A stretch of DNA of 9,968 nt from CAVSWN01 sp046728115 (GCA_046728115.1 JBKPDW010000503.1:1-9968); one strand, 5' to 3'. Shown: positions 1 through 7,458, counted from the stretch's first letter. Notes: generated from the sequence alone by a model not told the origin. Numbers and translations: made by a program.

Positions 1-321
1 GTCCTGGGAGCATTTTTCGCAGTGCCGCGCGGACGTCCTGAACGTGCTCTCGAGCAGTCAGCAGCTCGCGCCAGGGCGCGATGTGGCGTCGGATCTCCGC
101 CTCGGTCAGTGCAGGTTGAAGGAGCGCGCATCGACGCGCTCCATAGCTGCAATCGCCCGCAAAAGCCGGTCTCGTTCACCTTTCGCAGTTCGAAGCTTGT
201 CGAGCAGCGGTGCCATCTGGACGACATCAGAGATGGCCTTGACGTAGTTCGCCATCATGCGGTCGACCTTCCGAGGGTCGTCGCGACGCGCCTCAATTTC
301 GCCCGAAGAGGCTGTAGCGAA
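1..321 (-). pseudogene. C-terminal remnant of a large serine recombinase (frameshifted)
   Basis: Read on the minus strand, about 321 down to 106 encodes a charged helical segment (EIEARRDDPRKVD, then YVKAISDVV, then LLDKLRTAKGERDRLL). This resembles the coiled-coil region near the C-terminus of large serine recombinases. That frame ends at a TGA at 106-108. The sense continues in another frame with LTEAEIRRHIAPWRELL and VRAALRKMLPG, the W..LL...R..L pattern typical of the last part of such recombinases, and it stays open to the window edge. So I see one frameshift near 106-118. The catalytic resolvase domain and zinc ribbon are absent: similarity stops at about 321, where the 445-bp repeat begins. 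Large serine recombinases move or integrate DNA by serine-linked strand exchange; this piece cannot. The family call rests on motif pattern only. An unrelated coiled-coil protein is the main alternative. Confidence 0.5.
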
Positions 322-766
322 CCGAAATCGCGGGACGAACAGCACCGATGCGCTCGTCGTTGTTCGTCCCGTTCGCTCACACGCCATCGCCAACAGGCGC
401 GCGGCTATTGTGAGCAGGTTGCGGCGACGATCTTTCCGGACTGCACCCGCAGGATTGGTGCGTTGGCGTCAGGCCCTGACGAGGCGTCGGCTGTCTGCGC
501 CGCGCTGGCAGGAGATTCGAGCGTGCCCGTCAATTCCAGTTTCTTGCGGACGTGCGGACTGAGACCCGTTGGATTCGCAATGAGTCGGTAGGTCTGCGCG
601 GCAGACGTGGTCGGCCCGCCGGTCGCTGGCGAAGTCGGCGTGCCCGCGGCAGCGGAGGAATCGCCAGCTGCCGCATCTGGTGACGTCGACGCGTTGGTCA
701 GCAGGAGCCTGGGCTGAGCCGACGAGGAATCGGTCGCCGTTCCGGTCGTTCCTGTGGTTCCGGTGC
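322..766. repeat. Direct repeat, left copy (about 445 bp)
   Basis: Aligned by hand, 322-766 matches 8352-8794 in the same orientation with about two dozen mismatches and one 2-bp insertion (AC near 381), roughly 95% identity. The match starts abruptly at CCGAAATCGCGGGACGAAC and fades inside the Gly/Thr-coding low-complexity stretch. It covers the 3' two thirds of a small secreted-protein gene plus its downstream hairpin. The right copy is the complete gene, so this looks like a partial duplication placed beside the recombinase remnant. Confidence 0.9.
332..370. repeat. Hairpin downstream of the truncated gene copy
   Basis: GGGACGAACA (332-341) and TGTTCGTCCC (361-370) are perfect 10-bp inverted repeats around a 19-nt centre. 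The hairpin lies 35 bp beyond the minus-strand stop codon at 405. No T-run follows on either strand, so it is not a textbook intrinsic terminator. It may be an mRNA 3'-end stabiliser or part of a repeat family. The right-hand repeat copy has a longer version of the stem. Confidence 0.6.
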
Positions 767-772
767 CACCCT
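405..772 (-). pseudogene. 5'-truncated copy of the small secreted two-cysteine protein
   Basis: The minus-strand frame from about 772 to 405 encodes the Gly/Thr-rich linker (GGTGTTGTTGTATD) and the C-terminal domain ending KIVAATCSQ, in the same frame as the intact gene at 8433-8990. The signal peptide, the VTGCLK segment and its cysteine are missing. Upstream of about 772 the frame stays open to an ATG at 963-965, but those 60-odd residues (Arg/His/Cys-rich) match nothing in the full-length copy and have no signal peptide, so that start is probably fortuitous. Most base differences from the intact copy change an amino acid (for example HVRKK for HVGKK, ILRVQ for ILKVQ), the pattern expected of a copy under weak selection. 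No Shine-Dalgarno sequence or promoter is evident. Best read as a non-functional duplicate, although the preserved frame leaves expression of a fusion product possible. Confidence 0.75.
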
Positions 773-999
773 GGAGAAGGGCAGGATGCAACCTTTCGCG
801 AATCCCCGTACCGCTACCAGAAAAGTTGCACAGTCGGCACTTCCAGCGAGCAGTCCACCGGACTCGACAAATTTCCTTCGAACTCTCGATCCTCCGTCTG
901 GCGTGAACCCTCAGCGCGCGTTGAACGAACGCAATTGGTCGGCCGCCGTGACAACCCGTGGTCACGGCGGCATTGGTGGAAACTGCCGAAAGGGCTGTG
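773..999. other. Gene-free interval after the truncated copy
   Basis: I find no convincing coding signal on either strand here. The open frames are short, Arg-rich and lack ribosome-binding sites. The only clear structure is the hairpin at 942-971 just past the receptor stop codon. Confidence 0.6.
942..971 (-). terminator. Perfect 11-bp hairpin 3' of the TonB-dependent receptor gene
   Basis: GCCGCCGTGAC (942-952) and GTCACGGCGGC (961-971) form a perfect 11-bp stem with an 8-nt loop, 28 bp beyond the receptor stop codon. On the minus-strand transcript the stem is followed by CGACCAATTGCG rather than a U-tract. It would be a U-less or factor-assisted terminator, or a 3'-end stabiliser. Position and stem strength support a 3'-end role; the mechanism is inferred. 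Confidence 0.5.
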
Positions 1000-3996
1000 T
1001 CAGAAGCGGTAAACCACCGTCACCTGCAGGGCGCGCGCGGGCTGCTGATTGCGCATACCCAGGTAGTTCGGGTTGAACTGTTCGTTCGCGCCGTTGTAGT
1101 TGTATTGCGTGTAGTCGCCGGCGTTGAGGAGGTTGAAGATATTCGCTGCGATCTCCACGTTATTGGTGGAGGTCAGATTCACCTTCTTGCCGATCTTGAG
1201 GCCGAGCGTCTTCTGGGCCGGCGCCATCACCTGGCCCTCGCCGCGGGTGGCGTACGCGAACCGCATGCGCGTGGACAGCGGGTTCGACGCCGTGAAGCCG
1301 GTCGACGACGTCACCGTTTGCGGACCGAATACCGCAAGCTGGGGGTCCCCCACAGGAAGCTGCGTGACGACCGGCCCGGTCCACGGGCCAGCCTCGACCG
1401 TGTAGCTGGCCGCCAGCAAGACATCGTACGGCGCGTGCCACGTCCCGCCGAAATTCAACCGGTACTTCTGCCACGTCGGACCGTACGTGTGAACGGTCGT
1501 GCCTGTCGTGATCGGCAGGCTGTTGTCTTCGTTGTTCCCGCGCGGCATGTACAACAGCTTGTCGTTGGGGAATGCGGTCGGCTGAATGAACCGCGCCGGA
1601 TCGGTCGGGTTCCAGTCGCCGCTCATGTGCTGCCATTGGCGGTTGATTCCCGCCATGAACTGGATGCCGTGAGACAGGTTCTTGGTCGCGGTCAGCTCGA
1701 TGCCGGTGTAATTCAGCTGGCTCCAGGAGTTATTGGTTTGCTGGTACACGATGCCCCGCGTCGGATCGACCTTGCCGAAACCGCCGAACGGCTGGTTCGG
1801 TCCGCTGGGATAAAAGCCGTTGATGTCGATGCGGGCATACATGTCCTTGTAGACGCGATGGATGCCGGCGACGTCGATGCCAATCGCGTACGGCAGCTGC
1901 ATCCGGTAGCCGAGAATCGCTTCGTCGAGGTACGGCTGGTGCAGGTCCGGATCGAACTCCGCGGCCGCAAGGGCTCCCGTCCGCGCCGGGGTCGTCAAGG
2001 ACGTCTCGAACGTCCCGTTCGCGTCGAGGTCGTACGTGTCCACAATGCTGACGGCTGCGGTGCCACCGGCGTTGCCGAATAGCGTGACCGCATCACGGCC
2101 CATCATCTGCTCGCCCAGTCGCGCGTAGCTGCCGCGCAGCACGTTCTTCGCGTTCTTCGTCACCAGATACGAGAAGCCGAGCCGCGGCTGCAGGATGTGC
2201 GCGTCTTCGCGGACCACGTCGAAGATCTTGTCGTAGCGGCGCACCCAATCGAGGCGGACACCGACGTTCGCCGTCAACCGCGGAGTGGGCTTCCAGTTGT
2301 CCTGCGCGTAGACCGCGTAGTTCCGGTCGCGTGCCAGGCGCGTCGTCAACTCGAGCGGATTGGCATAGCGCCGGTGGAACGGAATCGTGCCCTTCGACGC
2401 GTCGTTCTTATCCACCTGGCGCTGCTCCTCCATGATGAAGCCGCGATTGAGGTAGAACGTCGTTGTGTCGTAGGTGCTGCGCGGCGCGCCGAAGAACCCG
2501 GTCATGAACTCGTGCGATCCGGCCAGACCCTCCTTGAAGTACGTGAGGTCGCCGCGCAGCGTGATTTGCGACGAGGGGAGATACGAGTACGTCGCCTGTC
2601 CGCCGCCGTCGTCGAAGTTTCCACCGGACACCAGACGCCCGCTTCCGATCAATCGACCGCCGGTAAGCGTTGCCTCCTGATGGATGGTAATCGTCGGTCC
2701 GGAGTCGACCCATCCCTCGAACGTGCTTGCGGCCGAGCCGCCCTTGTTGTTGTACGACGCGAGCAGCGTGGTCGTGACCTTGTCGCCCCATACCGACGTC
2801 ACCTTGCCGCCGTACAAGCCGCCGCCGGTCGAGTAGATGTTCGTCCGGCTGTAGTTGTATTCACGGTCGCCGGTGGCCTTCAGCCGATCCTGCTGGAGAA
2901 ACACTGCAATCTGGTGCTTCCGGGCTTGCATCGTCACTTTGCCGTACGGCTGCCAGCTCTCGGTGGTGTTGTTGAAGAGCTCGGAGCCCGGCGCCAGACT
3001 GTTGAGGCGCTGCACTTCCACCGCCGTCCGGCTGATGCCCGCTTCGAGATCGGCCCGCCGGACCGAGCCGAAGAACCAGACCCTGTCGCGTTTGATCGGC
3101 CCCCCGATGCCGGCGTCGAACTGCCTGATGATCGCCGTGGTCGGGGTGCCGACGGCGGCCGACGTCGCAGGCTTGCACGACGCGCTGGGCGAACAGTTGT
3201 TGACGTTGTTGCCGTTCCAGCTGTCGGGTTGGTAGGCGAAGGCGCCCGACCCCTTGAACGTGTTGCCGCCACTCTTGGTGATGACGTTAATGTTGAGACC
3301 GACGCCCATCGGCGCAGACGCGTCGACGCCGCCGGTCTTCACCTGCGTGTCGCTGATCATGTCCGCGCCCATCGCCACGTAGGTGATTTGTGCGTCCTGG
3401 TAGTTCGAGGCGATCGCGCCTTCGAGCTGGACGACGTGCGCGAAATGCTCGGTGCTGTGGCCGAAATAGACCATGCGGCCGCTGCCATCGTCGAACGGCC
3501 GCGAGTGCACGCCGGGCGTAATCTCCAGAAAGTCACTCCAGTTGCGACGCGCCTGGATGGGCATCTCCCGTTGGAATTCGCCGCTGATGTTCAGGACGTT
3601 GCTCGGGTTGCTGACTTCGATCATCGGCGACTCGCCCGAGACCGTGACCGTTTCGGAGAGCGATGCGAGCTTCATCGTGATGTCGACCTGAAAGTTGGCG
3701 CCGCCTCGCAGCAGAACGCCCTCCCGCTTGAACGCGGCAAAGCCGACGAGATCGGCAGCCACCTCGTAGGTGCCGGGCGGCAGGTTGATCAACCTGTAGT
3801 ACCCCTCGGCGTCGGTCAGGGCCGTTACTGGTTGGATGAGCACCTCGCTGCGAGCGGTGACAGTGACGCCGGGCAGCGCACCGCCTTGTTCATCCGTGAT
3901 GTAGCCGCGAAGACTCCCGGCGCCGGTTTGCGCAGTCGCCACGGCGCTCGAAGCGAGCACGACCATCAGGGACGCTGCGACGACACTTCGGTTCAT
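1000..3996 (-). CDS. TonB-dependent receptor with carboxypeptidase-regulatory domain
   Basis: This 998-residue outer-membrane receptor is of the Oar/CarboxypepD_reg type common in Acidobacteriota. The start is supported by GGGAGG at 4003-4008, 6 nt upstream. Residues 1-22 form a signal peptide ending ATAQ. Residues about 28-112 match a carboxypeptidase-regulatory-like beta-sandwich (RGYITDEQGGALPGVTV, then TDAEGYYRLINLPPGTYEV). A plug-like region follows to about 250 (SETVTVSG, VITKSGGNTFKGS). The rest alternates aromatic-rich strands and polar loops as in a 22-strand barrel. It ends in VVYRF, the C-terminal Phe expected for BAM-dependent insertion. The family imports large substrates such as oligosaccharides, peptides or chelates using TonB energy; the substrate cannot be read here. 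I see no separate TonB box. It has its own promoter (4045-4072) and is divergent from the creatininase/S9 pair, hinting at a shared substrate. The long plus-strand frames inside it are codon-bias shadows. Confidence 0.93.
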   Translation of the reverse strand: MNRSVVAASLMVVLASSAVATAQTGAGSLRGYITDEQGGALPGVTVTARSEVLIQPVTALTDAEGYYRLINLPPGTYEVAADLVGFAAFKREGVLLRGGANFQVDITMKLASLSETVTVSGESPMIEVSNPSNVLNISGEFQREMPIQARRNWSDFLEITPGVHSRPFDDGSGRMVYFGHSTEHFAHVVQLEGAIASNYQDAQITYVAMGADMISDTQVKTGGVDASAPMGVGLNINVITKSGGNTFKGSGAFAYQPDSWNGNNVNNCSPSASCKPATSAAVGTPTTAIIRQFDAGIGGPIKRDRVWFFGSVRRADLEAGISRTAVEVQRLNSLAPGSELFNNTTESWQPYGKVTMQARKHQIAVFLQQDRLKATGDREYNYSRTNIYSTGGGLYGGKVTSVWGDKVTTTLLASYNNKGGSAASTFEGWVDSGPTITIHQEATLTGGRLIGSGRLVSGGNFDDGGGQATYSYLPSSQITLRGDLTYFKEGLAGSHEFMTGFFGAPRSTYDTTTFYLNRGFIMEEQRQVDKNDASKGTIPFHRRYANPLELTTRLARDRNYAVYAQDNWKPTPRLTANVGVRLDWVRRYDKIFDVVREDAHILQPRLGFSYLVTKNAKNVLRGSYARLGEQMMGRDAVTLFGNAGGTAAVSIVDTYDLDANGTFETSLTTPARTGALAAAEFDPDLHQPYLDEAILGYRMQLPYAIGIDVAGIHRVYKDMYARIDINGFYPSGPNQPFGGFGKVDPTRGIVYQQTNNSWSQLNYTGIELTATKNLSHGIQFMAGINRQWQHMSGDWNPTDPARFIQPTAFPNDKLLYMPRGNNEDNSLPITTGTTVHTYGPTWQKYRLNFGGTWHAPYDVLLAASYTVEAGPWTGPVVTQLPVGDPQLAVFGPQTVTSSTGFTASNPLSTRMRFAYATRGEGQVMAPAQKTLGLKIGKKVNLTSTNNVEIAANIFNLLNAGDYTQYNYNGANEQFNPNYLGMRNQQPARALQVTVVYRF

Positions 3997-4044
3997 ATTC
4001 AGCCTCCCGAAAAAGCAGCGACGAAGTCGTGATTCCGTAAGGCA

Positions 4045-4072
4045 TTTATAATCGCGCCCGTCTCCTTGTCAA
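4045..4072 (-). promoter_or_regulatory. Sigma-70-like promoter of the TonB-dependent receptor gene
   Basis: On the minus strand, TTGACA (4072-4067) is a perfect -35 consensus. TATAAA (4050-4045) follows after 16 bp and matches the -10 at five of six positions. Transcription would begin near 4038, giving a leader of about 40 nt that contains the GGGAGG ribosome-binding site. This is the best promoter match in the window. Confidence 0.7.
4047..4052 (+). promoter_or_regulatory. Perfect -10 (TATAAT) facing the creatininase gene
   Basis: TATAAT on the plus strand overlaps the receptor's -10 by four bases in opposite orientation. The corresponding -35 position (about 4024-4029, AAGTCG) is poor, so this would be a -10-driven or activator-dependent promoter. 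Transcription would start near 4059, about 80 nt before the creatininase ATG. Confidence 0.4.
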
Positions 4073-4140
4073 CGTTTGTCTGCGAGTTTCCACAACGGCA
4101 GGTCCTTAACAAACGGATCCTTGGATTGCTGGAGGTCACA

Positions 4141-5067
4141 ATGTTCCGAAACGCGGCATTCATGCTCATGCTGGCCTCAGTCCTGCCGTCGATCGCGTCG
4201 GCACAGACCAATCCGTTGTGGCACGAGGAGAAGACGAAGAACTATCTGCCACACATGAGTTGGCCCGAGGTGCGCGACCTGCTGACGCGCAGCGACATCG
4301 TGCTCATCCCCGTTCCCTCCATCGAACAACATGGCCCCCAAACGCCCATGGGAACCGACTATTACGCCGGAGTCGAGGAAGCCAAGCTGATTGCGCAGCG
4401 AACGGATGTGCTCGTCGCGCCGGTTCTACTCGCAGGGCAATCGCCTTACCACATGGAGTTTCCGGGGACCATCACGCTCTCGTCCCAGACCATCCAGCAG
4501 GTGTACTTCGAGGCCGCGCAGAGCCTGATTCGTCACGGCTTCCGGCGGTTCCTGTTTCTCAACAGCCACGCGGGCAATCAATACATCACCCGATTTGTCG
4601 TGGATCGGATCAATCAGGAAACGCCGGCTGTGGCGCTCGAACTGGGTGACGCGGTCACCACGACGCGCAGTGGCGCGCCGGGATCATCGGCACCCTCCGA
4701 AAAGTTCGACCGGCACGGAGGTGTCGGCGAAACGTCGCGGGCGATGTACTTGTTCCCGTCGCTCGTGCAAATCGACAAGGCGCAGCCGACGACCCTGACG
4801 TTGCCGCCGGATTTGACCCGGATGCTTCCCGATGTCGTTCGCGGCGATCAGGCGGCGACGCTGATCTTCCTCGCTGAAGGACTGAAGCCGAAAGAAACCG
4901 GCAAGCACACGTCGACGATCGAAATGTCGGCTACTGGCGTCTGGAGCCAGAGAGATCCGCACGAGGCCACGGCCGAGCAGGGCCGGCGGACCACCGAGGC
5001 GTTCGTCGAGGGCGCTGTTCGCTTCATCGAACGATGGAAGACGCTGAGACCCCTCTCGCGACCGTAG
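4141..5067 (+). CDS. Secreted creatininase-family amidohydrolase
   Basis: A 308-residue protein. The ATG at 4141 is chosen because GGAGG sits 5 nt upstream (4131-4135) and a signal peptide follows (residues 1-21, ending ASA before Q22); an in-frame ATG at 4066 would bury that signal. Creatininase-family motifs are clear: SIEQHGPQTPMGTD (E62, H64, D73), LNSHAGN (H143) and GGVGETS (E197). These acidic and His residues fit the family's dinuclear metal site. Classical creatininases have Gly-His-Tyr-Glu after the Asn, giving a Glu ligand two residues after the His; here that position is Gly145, as in the NGHGGN-type members, and E197 may supply the ligand. Known family members hydrolyse cyclic amides (creatinine), formamides, or the mycofactocin precursor peptide. 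The signal peptide implies an envelope amide or peptide bond substrate, which I cannot name. Probably co-transcribed with the S9 peptidase 50 bp downstream. Confidence 0.88.
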   Translation: MFRNAAFMLMLASVLPSIASAQTNPLWHEEKTKNYLPHMSWPEVRDLLTRSDIVLIPVPSIEQHGPQTPMGTDYYAGVEEAKLIAQRTDVLVAPVLLAGQSPYHMEFPGTITLSSQTIQQVYFEAAQSLIRHGFRRFLFLNSHAGNQYITRFVVDRINQETPAVALELGDAVTTTRSGAPGSSAPSEKFDRHGGVGETSRAMYLFPSLVQIDKAQPTTLTLPPDLTRMLPDVVRGDQAATLIFLAEGLKPKETGKHTSTIEMSATGVWSQRDPHEATAEQGRRTTEAFVEGAVRFIERWKTLRPLSRP

Positions 5068-5117
5068 AATAGGGACCTCGCCGGACGAATCACTCTCGTG
5101 TTGTAAGGAGAAATGCC

Positions 5118-7181
5118 ATGATGCGCGCTCGCCTGATTCGTTGGGTTCTCGGCTCCATCGTCCTCGCCCAGGTTTCGTTCGGTGCCGCATTCGCTCAGTC
5201 CCCGCGGCCGATGGGCATCGTCGATCTGTTGAGCGTGCCGCGCGTCAGCGAGCCGCAGCTCTCGCCCGATGGCCGCGAGGTCGTGTTCGTCCGGAGCGAC
5301 GCCGACTGGAAGAGCGGCAAGCGCATCTCGCACATCTGGCGCGTCGGCCTGGACGGCGGCCAGCCGATTCAGATCACGAACGGAAGCGACAACGAAACCA
5401 ACCCGCGATGGTCGCCGGACGGCAAAACGATCGCCTTCATTGCCAAGCGCGGCGACGACGAGTTCGAACAGATCTATCTGCTCTCGCTGGCCGGCGGCGA
5501 AGCACGCAGGCTGTCGGCGCACGGAAGCAAGGTGTCCGACATTTCATGGGCTCCCGACGGCTCGGCGCTGTACTTCACTGCGCCGGTTGCGAAAAGCGCT
5601 GATGAGAAGGCGCGTGAGCGCGTGAAAGACGATGTGTACGCGTACGACGAGAATTACAAGCAGACGCACCTCTGGAAGATCGCGGTCGCGACGAAAGCAG
5701 AAACGGCGATTACGAGCGGCGACTACTCCATCACCAAGTACGAGTTGTCTGACAATGGCCGCAAGGTGGCGGTTCATCGGGCGCCGACCCCTCTCCTCGG
5801 ATCGAGCGACGAAAGCGAGGTCTGGGTGATGAACAGCGACGGATCGGCTGCAGTGCAGCTGACCAGGAACCGGATCCAGGAAAACGAGGCGACGGTATCG
5901 CCGGATGGTTCCCAGGTTCTGTTCGTGTCGGGCGCGAACGCGACGTTCGAAACGTATTACAACGGCCGGCTGTTCGTCGCGCCGGCCGCCGGTGGACCCG
6001 CCCGCGTTGTGATCGGCGAGACCGAGCCATACGCCGTGGACCGGGCGTTCTGGTCGAAGGACGGAAAGTCAATCTACTTCCTGGCCAATCTGGGCGTGCA
6101 CGAAGAGCTGTTCATCGTTGCGGCGGGCGGCGGGAAGCCGCGTCAACTGACCAACGGGAAGCACAACGTGTCGGGCCTTTCGACCGCGGGCGACCGCTTC
6201 GTCTTTACGATCAGCGATTCGACGTCGGGCGGGGACGTGTGGACGATGAATGCCGGCGACACCGCGCCCAGGCGAATCACTCACGTGTTCGACTATCTGA
6301 CGCGCGATTTCAAGCTGGGACGGCAGGAAGCGATTCAATGGAAGGGCGCCGATGGCGCCACAGTGGAGGGCATCGTCACGTATCCGGTCGACTATCAGCC
6401 GGGACAACGGTATCCCCTGGCGGTCATGACGCACGGCGGTCCGCAGGCGGCGGACAAATACAGCATCGGCTCGGTGACCTACGAGTTTCAGGTGCTTGCC
6501 GGGAAGGGCTACGTGAGCCTGCAGCCGAATTATCGCGGAAGCACCGGATACGGGGACGCGTTCCTGCGCGGCATGGTCGGCCACTATTTCGAGCAGGCGC
6601 ACCTCGATGTGATGACGGGCGTCGACGAGCTGATTCGCCGCGGCGTCGCGGATCCCGACAAGATGGTCAAGATGGGGTGGAGCGGCGGCGGACACATGAC
6701 GAACAAGATCATCACGTTCACGGATCGCTTCAAGGCGGCCGCATCCGGCGCCGGTGCCGCAAACTGGGTATCGATGTACGCGCAGAGCGACATTCGCGCG
6801 TTTCGTACGCCATGGTTCGGCGGCACGCCGTGGCAGAAGGACGCCCCCATCGATCTGTACTGGAATCACTCGCCGCTCAAAGACGTGGCCAACGTGAAAA
6901 CACCGACGATCTTCTTCGTCGGCGAACGCGACCCTCGCGTGCCGATGCCACAGTCGATCGAAATGTATCGCGCGCTGAAGAGCAACGGAGTCGCCACGCA
7001 CCTGTACATCGCCCCCCGCGAACCGCACGGCTGGGCCGAACTCCGGCATCAGCTGTTCAAGCTGAACACAGAGATCGAGTGGTTCGAGAAGTACGCCACC
7101 AAGCGCCCGTATCAGTGGGAAAAGGCGCCCGAAGACGACAAGAGCGGAGCCCAGGTGTCAACGCAAGACGCTCAGCGCTGA
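5118..7181 (+). CDS. Secreted S9 family serine peptidase (prolyl-oligopeptidase/acylaminoacyl type)
   Basis: A 687-residue exported peptidase. TAAGGAG at 5104-5110 lies 7 nt before the ATG; a second ATG follows immediately. Residues 1-27 are a signal peptide (GAAFAQ). Residues about 35-400 form a beta-propeller built of PD40/WD40-like blades, with repeated PxxSPDGxxxxF units (PQLSPDGREVVF, PRWSPDGKTIAF, ISWAPDGSALYF, ATVSPDGSQVLF). Residues about 430-670 are the alpha/beta-hydrolase domain: MTHGGPQ, NYRGSTGYG, nucleophile S522 in GWSGGGH, D605 in GERDPRVP and H637 in REPHGW, a complete triad. The usual GxSYGG reads GWSGGG, with Gly replacing Tyr. Enzymes of this type cleave short peptides because the propeller limits access. 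Length is normal. It follows the creatininase gene as a likely operon, consistent with envelope breakdown of small peptides or amides. Confidence 0.93.
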   Translation: MMRARLIRWVLGSIVLAQVSFGAAFAQSPRPMGIVDLLSVPRVSEPQLSPDGREVVFVRSDADWKSGKRISHIWRVGLDGGQPIQITNGSDNETNPRWSPDGKTIAFIAKRGDDEFEQIYLLSLAGGEARRLSAHGSKVSDISWAPDGSALYFTAPVAKSADEKARERVKDDVYAYDENYKQTHLWKIAVATKAETAITSGDYSITKYELSDNGRKVAVHRAPTPLLGSSDESEVWVMNSDGSAAVQLTRNRIQENEATVSPDGSQVLFVSGANATFETYYNGRLFVAPAAGGPARVVIGETEPYAVDRAFWSKDGKSIYFLANLGVHEELFIVAAGGGKPRQLTNGKHNVSGLSTAGDRFVFTISDSTSGGDVWTMNAGDTAPRRITHVFDYLTRDFKLGRQEAIQWKGADGATVEGIVTYPVDYQPGQRYPLAVMTHGGPQAADKYSIGSVTYEFQVLAGKGYVSLQPNYRGSTGYGDAFLRGMVGHYFEQAHLDVMTGVDELIRRGVADPDKMVKMGWSGGGHMTNKIITFTDRFKAAASGAGAANWVSMYAQSDIRAFRTPWFGGTPWQKDAPIDLYWNHSPLKDVANVKTPTIFFVGERDPRVPMPQSIEMYRALKSNGVATHLYIAPREPHGWAELRHQLFKLNTEIEWFEKYATKRPYQWEKAPEDDKSGAQVSTQDAQR

Positions 7182-7274
7182 GAATGACTACGCCGTCGTC
7201 CTTGCGGTGGGTCCTGGCGATCGCGCGCGGGTGGAGCAGCAGCGAGCCGGCGAACGGGATCTTTAGATCGATCA

Positions 7275-7424
7275 CCCGATTGCGCGAAGGAAAGTGTCCC
7301 CGTGCCGGGCACGCACGAGGTGTACGTTCGACGCTTTCCTGGGGCTGAGGCCAGGTGGCAGGTCTCCACGCACGGCGGCGCGAGCCGCATCGACTCCAAG
7401 AAGCGCGCGAGATCGGCCAGCTGA
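7275..7424 (+). pseudogene. Remnant of a PD40 (WD40-like propeller) gene
   Basis: The frame of 7302-7424 reads GTHEVYVRRFPGAEARWQVS followed by THGG. This matches the blade signature NEVYVxPFPGPGGxWQVSTxGG, found in the C-terminal propeller of many acidobacterial serine/threonine kinases and TolB-like proteins. The usual continuation (PRWxxDGxELFY) is absent and the frame runs into unrelated Lys/Arg-rich residues and a TGA at 7422-7424. There is no start codon with a ribosome-binding site and no other blade nearby. I read it as a scrap of a deleted gene. Two related 11-bp words (GGTCTCCACGC at 7361 and 7482) lie in and just beyond it. Confidence 0.55.
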
Positions 7425-7458
7425 ATCGCGGAAGACCGCGGGCAGCAATAGTTAGTCC

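Noticed and set aside
22..591. Plus-strand open frames over the recombinase remnant and repeat
   Set aside because: Arg/Ser-rich shadows of minus-strand coding sequence; part of the same frame recurs in the right repeat (8347-8619) only because the DNA is duplicated.
2197..4032. A 611-codon plus-strand open frame antisense to the TonB-dependent receptor gene, and a 374-codon one at 958-2082
   Set aside because: They mirror a clearly real receptor gene, are Arg/Val/Ala-rich without domain motifs, and arise from high third-position GC. The first overlaps the receptor's own ribosome-binding site region.
4066..4140. N-terminal extension of the creatininase gene to an ATG at 4066
   Set aside because: It has no ribosome-binding site, overlaps the promoter region and would place a signal peptide internally. 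The 4141 start has GGAGG five bases upstream.
6069..7049. A 326-codon minus-strand open frame inside the S9 peptidase gene
   Set aside because: It lies opposite the catalytic domain, shows no recognisable motif and has the composition of an antisense shadow.
7182..7274. Minus-strand stretch reading VIDLKIPFAGSLLLHPRAIA as a possible gene scrap
   Set aside because: I could not match it to any family, and it has no start, ribosome-binding site or supporting context.
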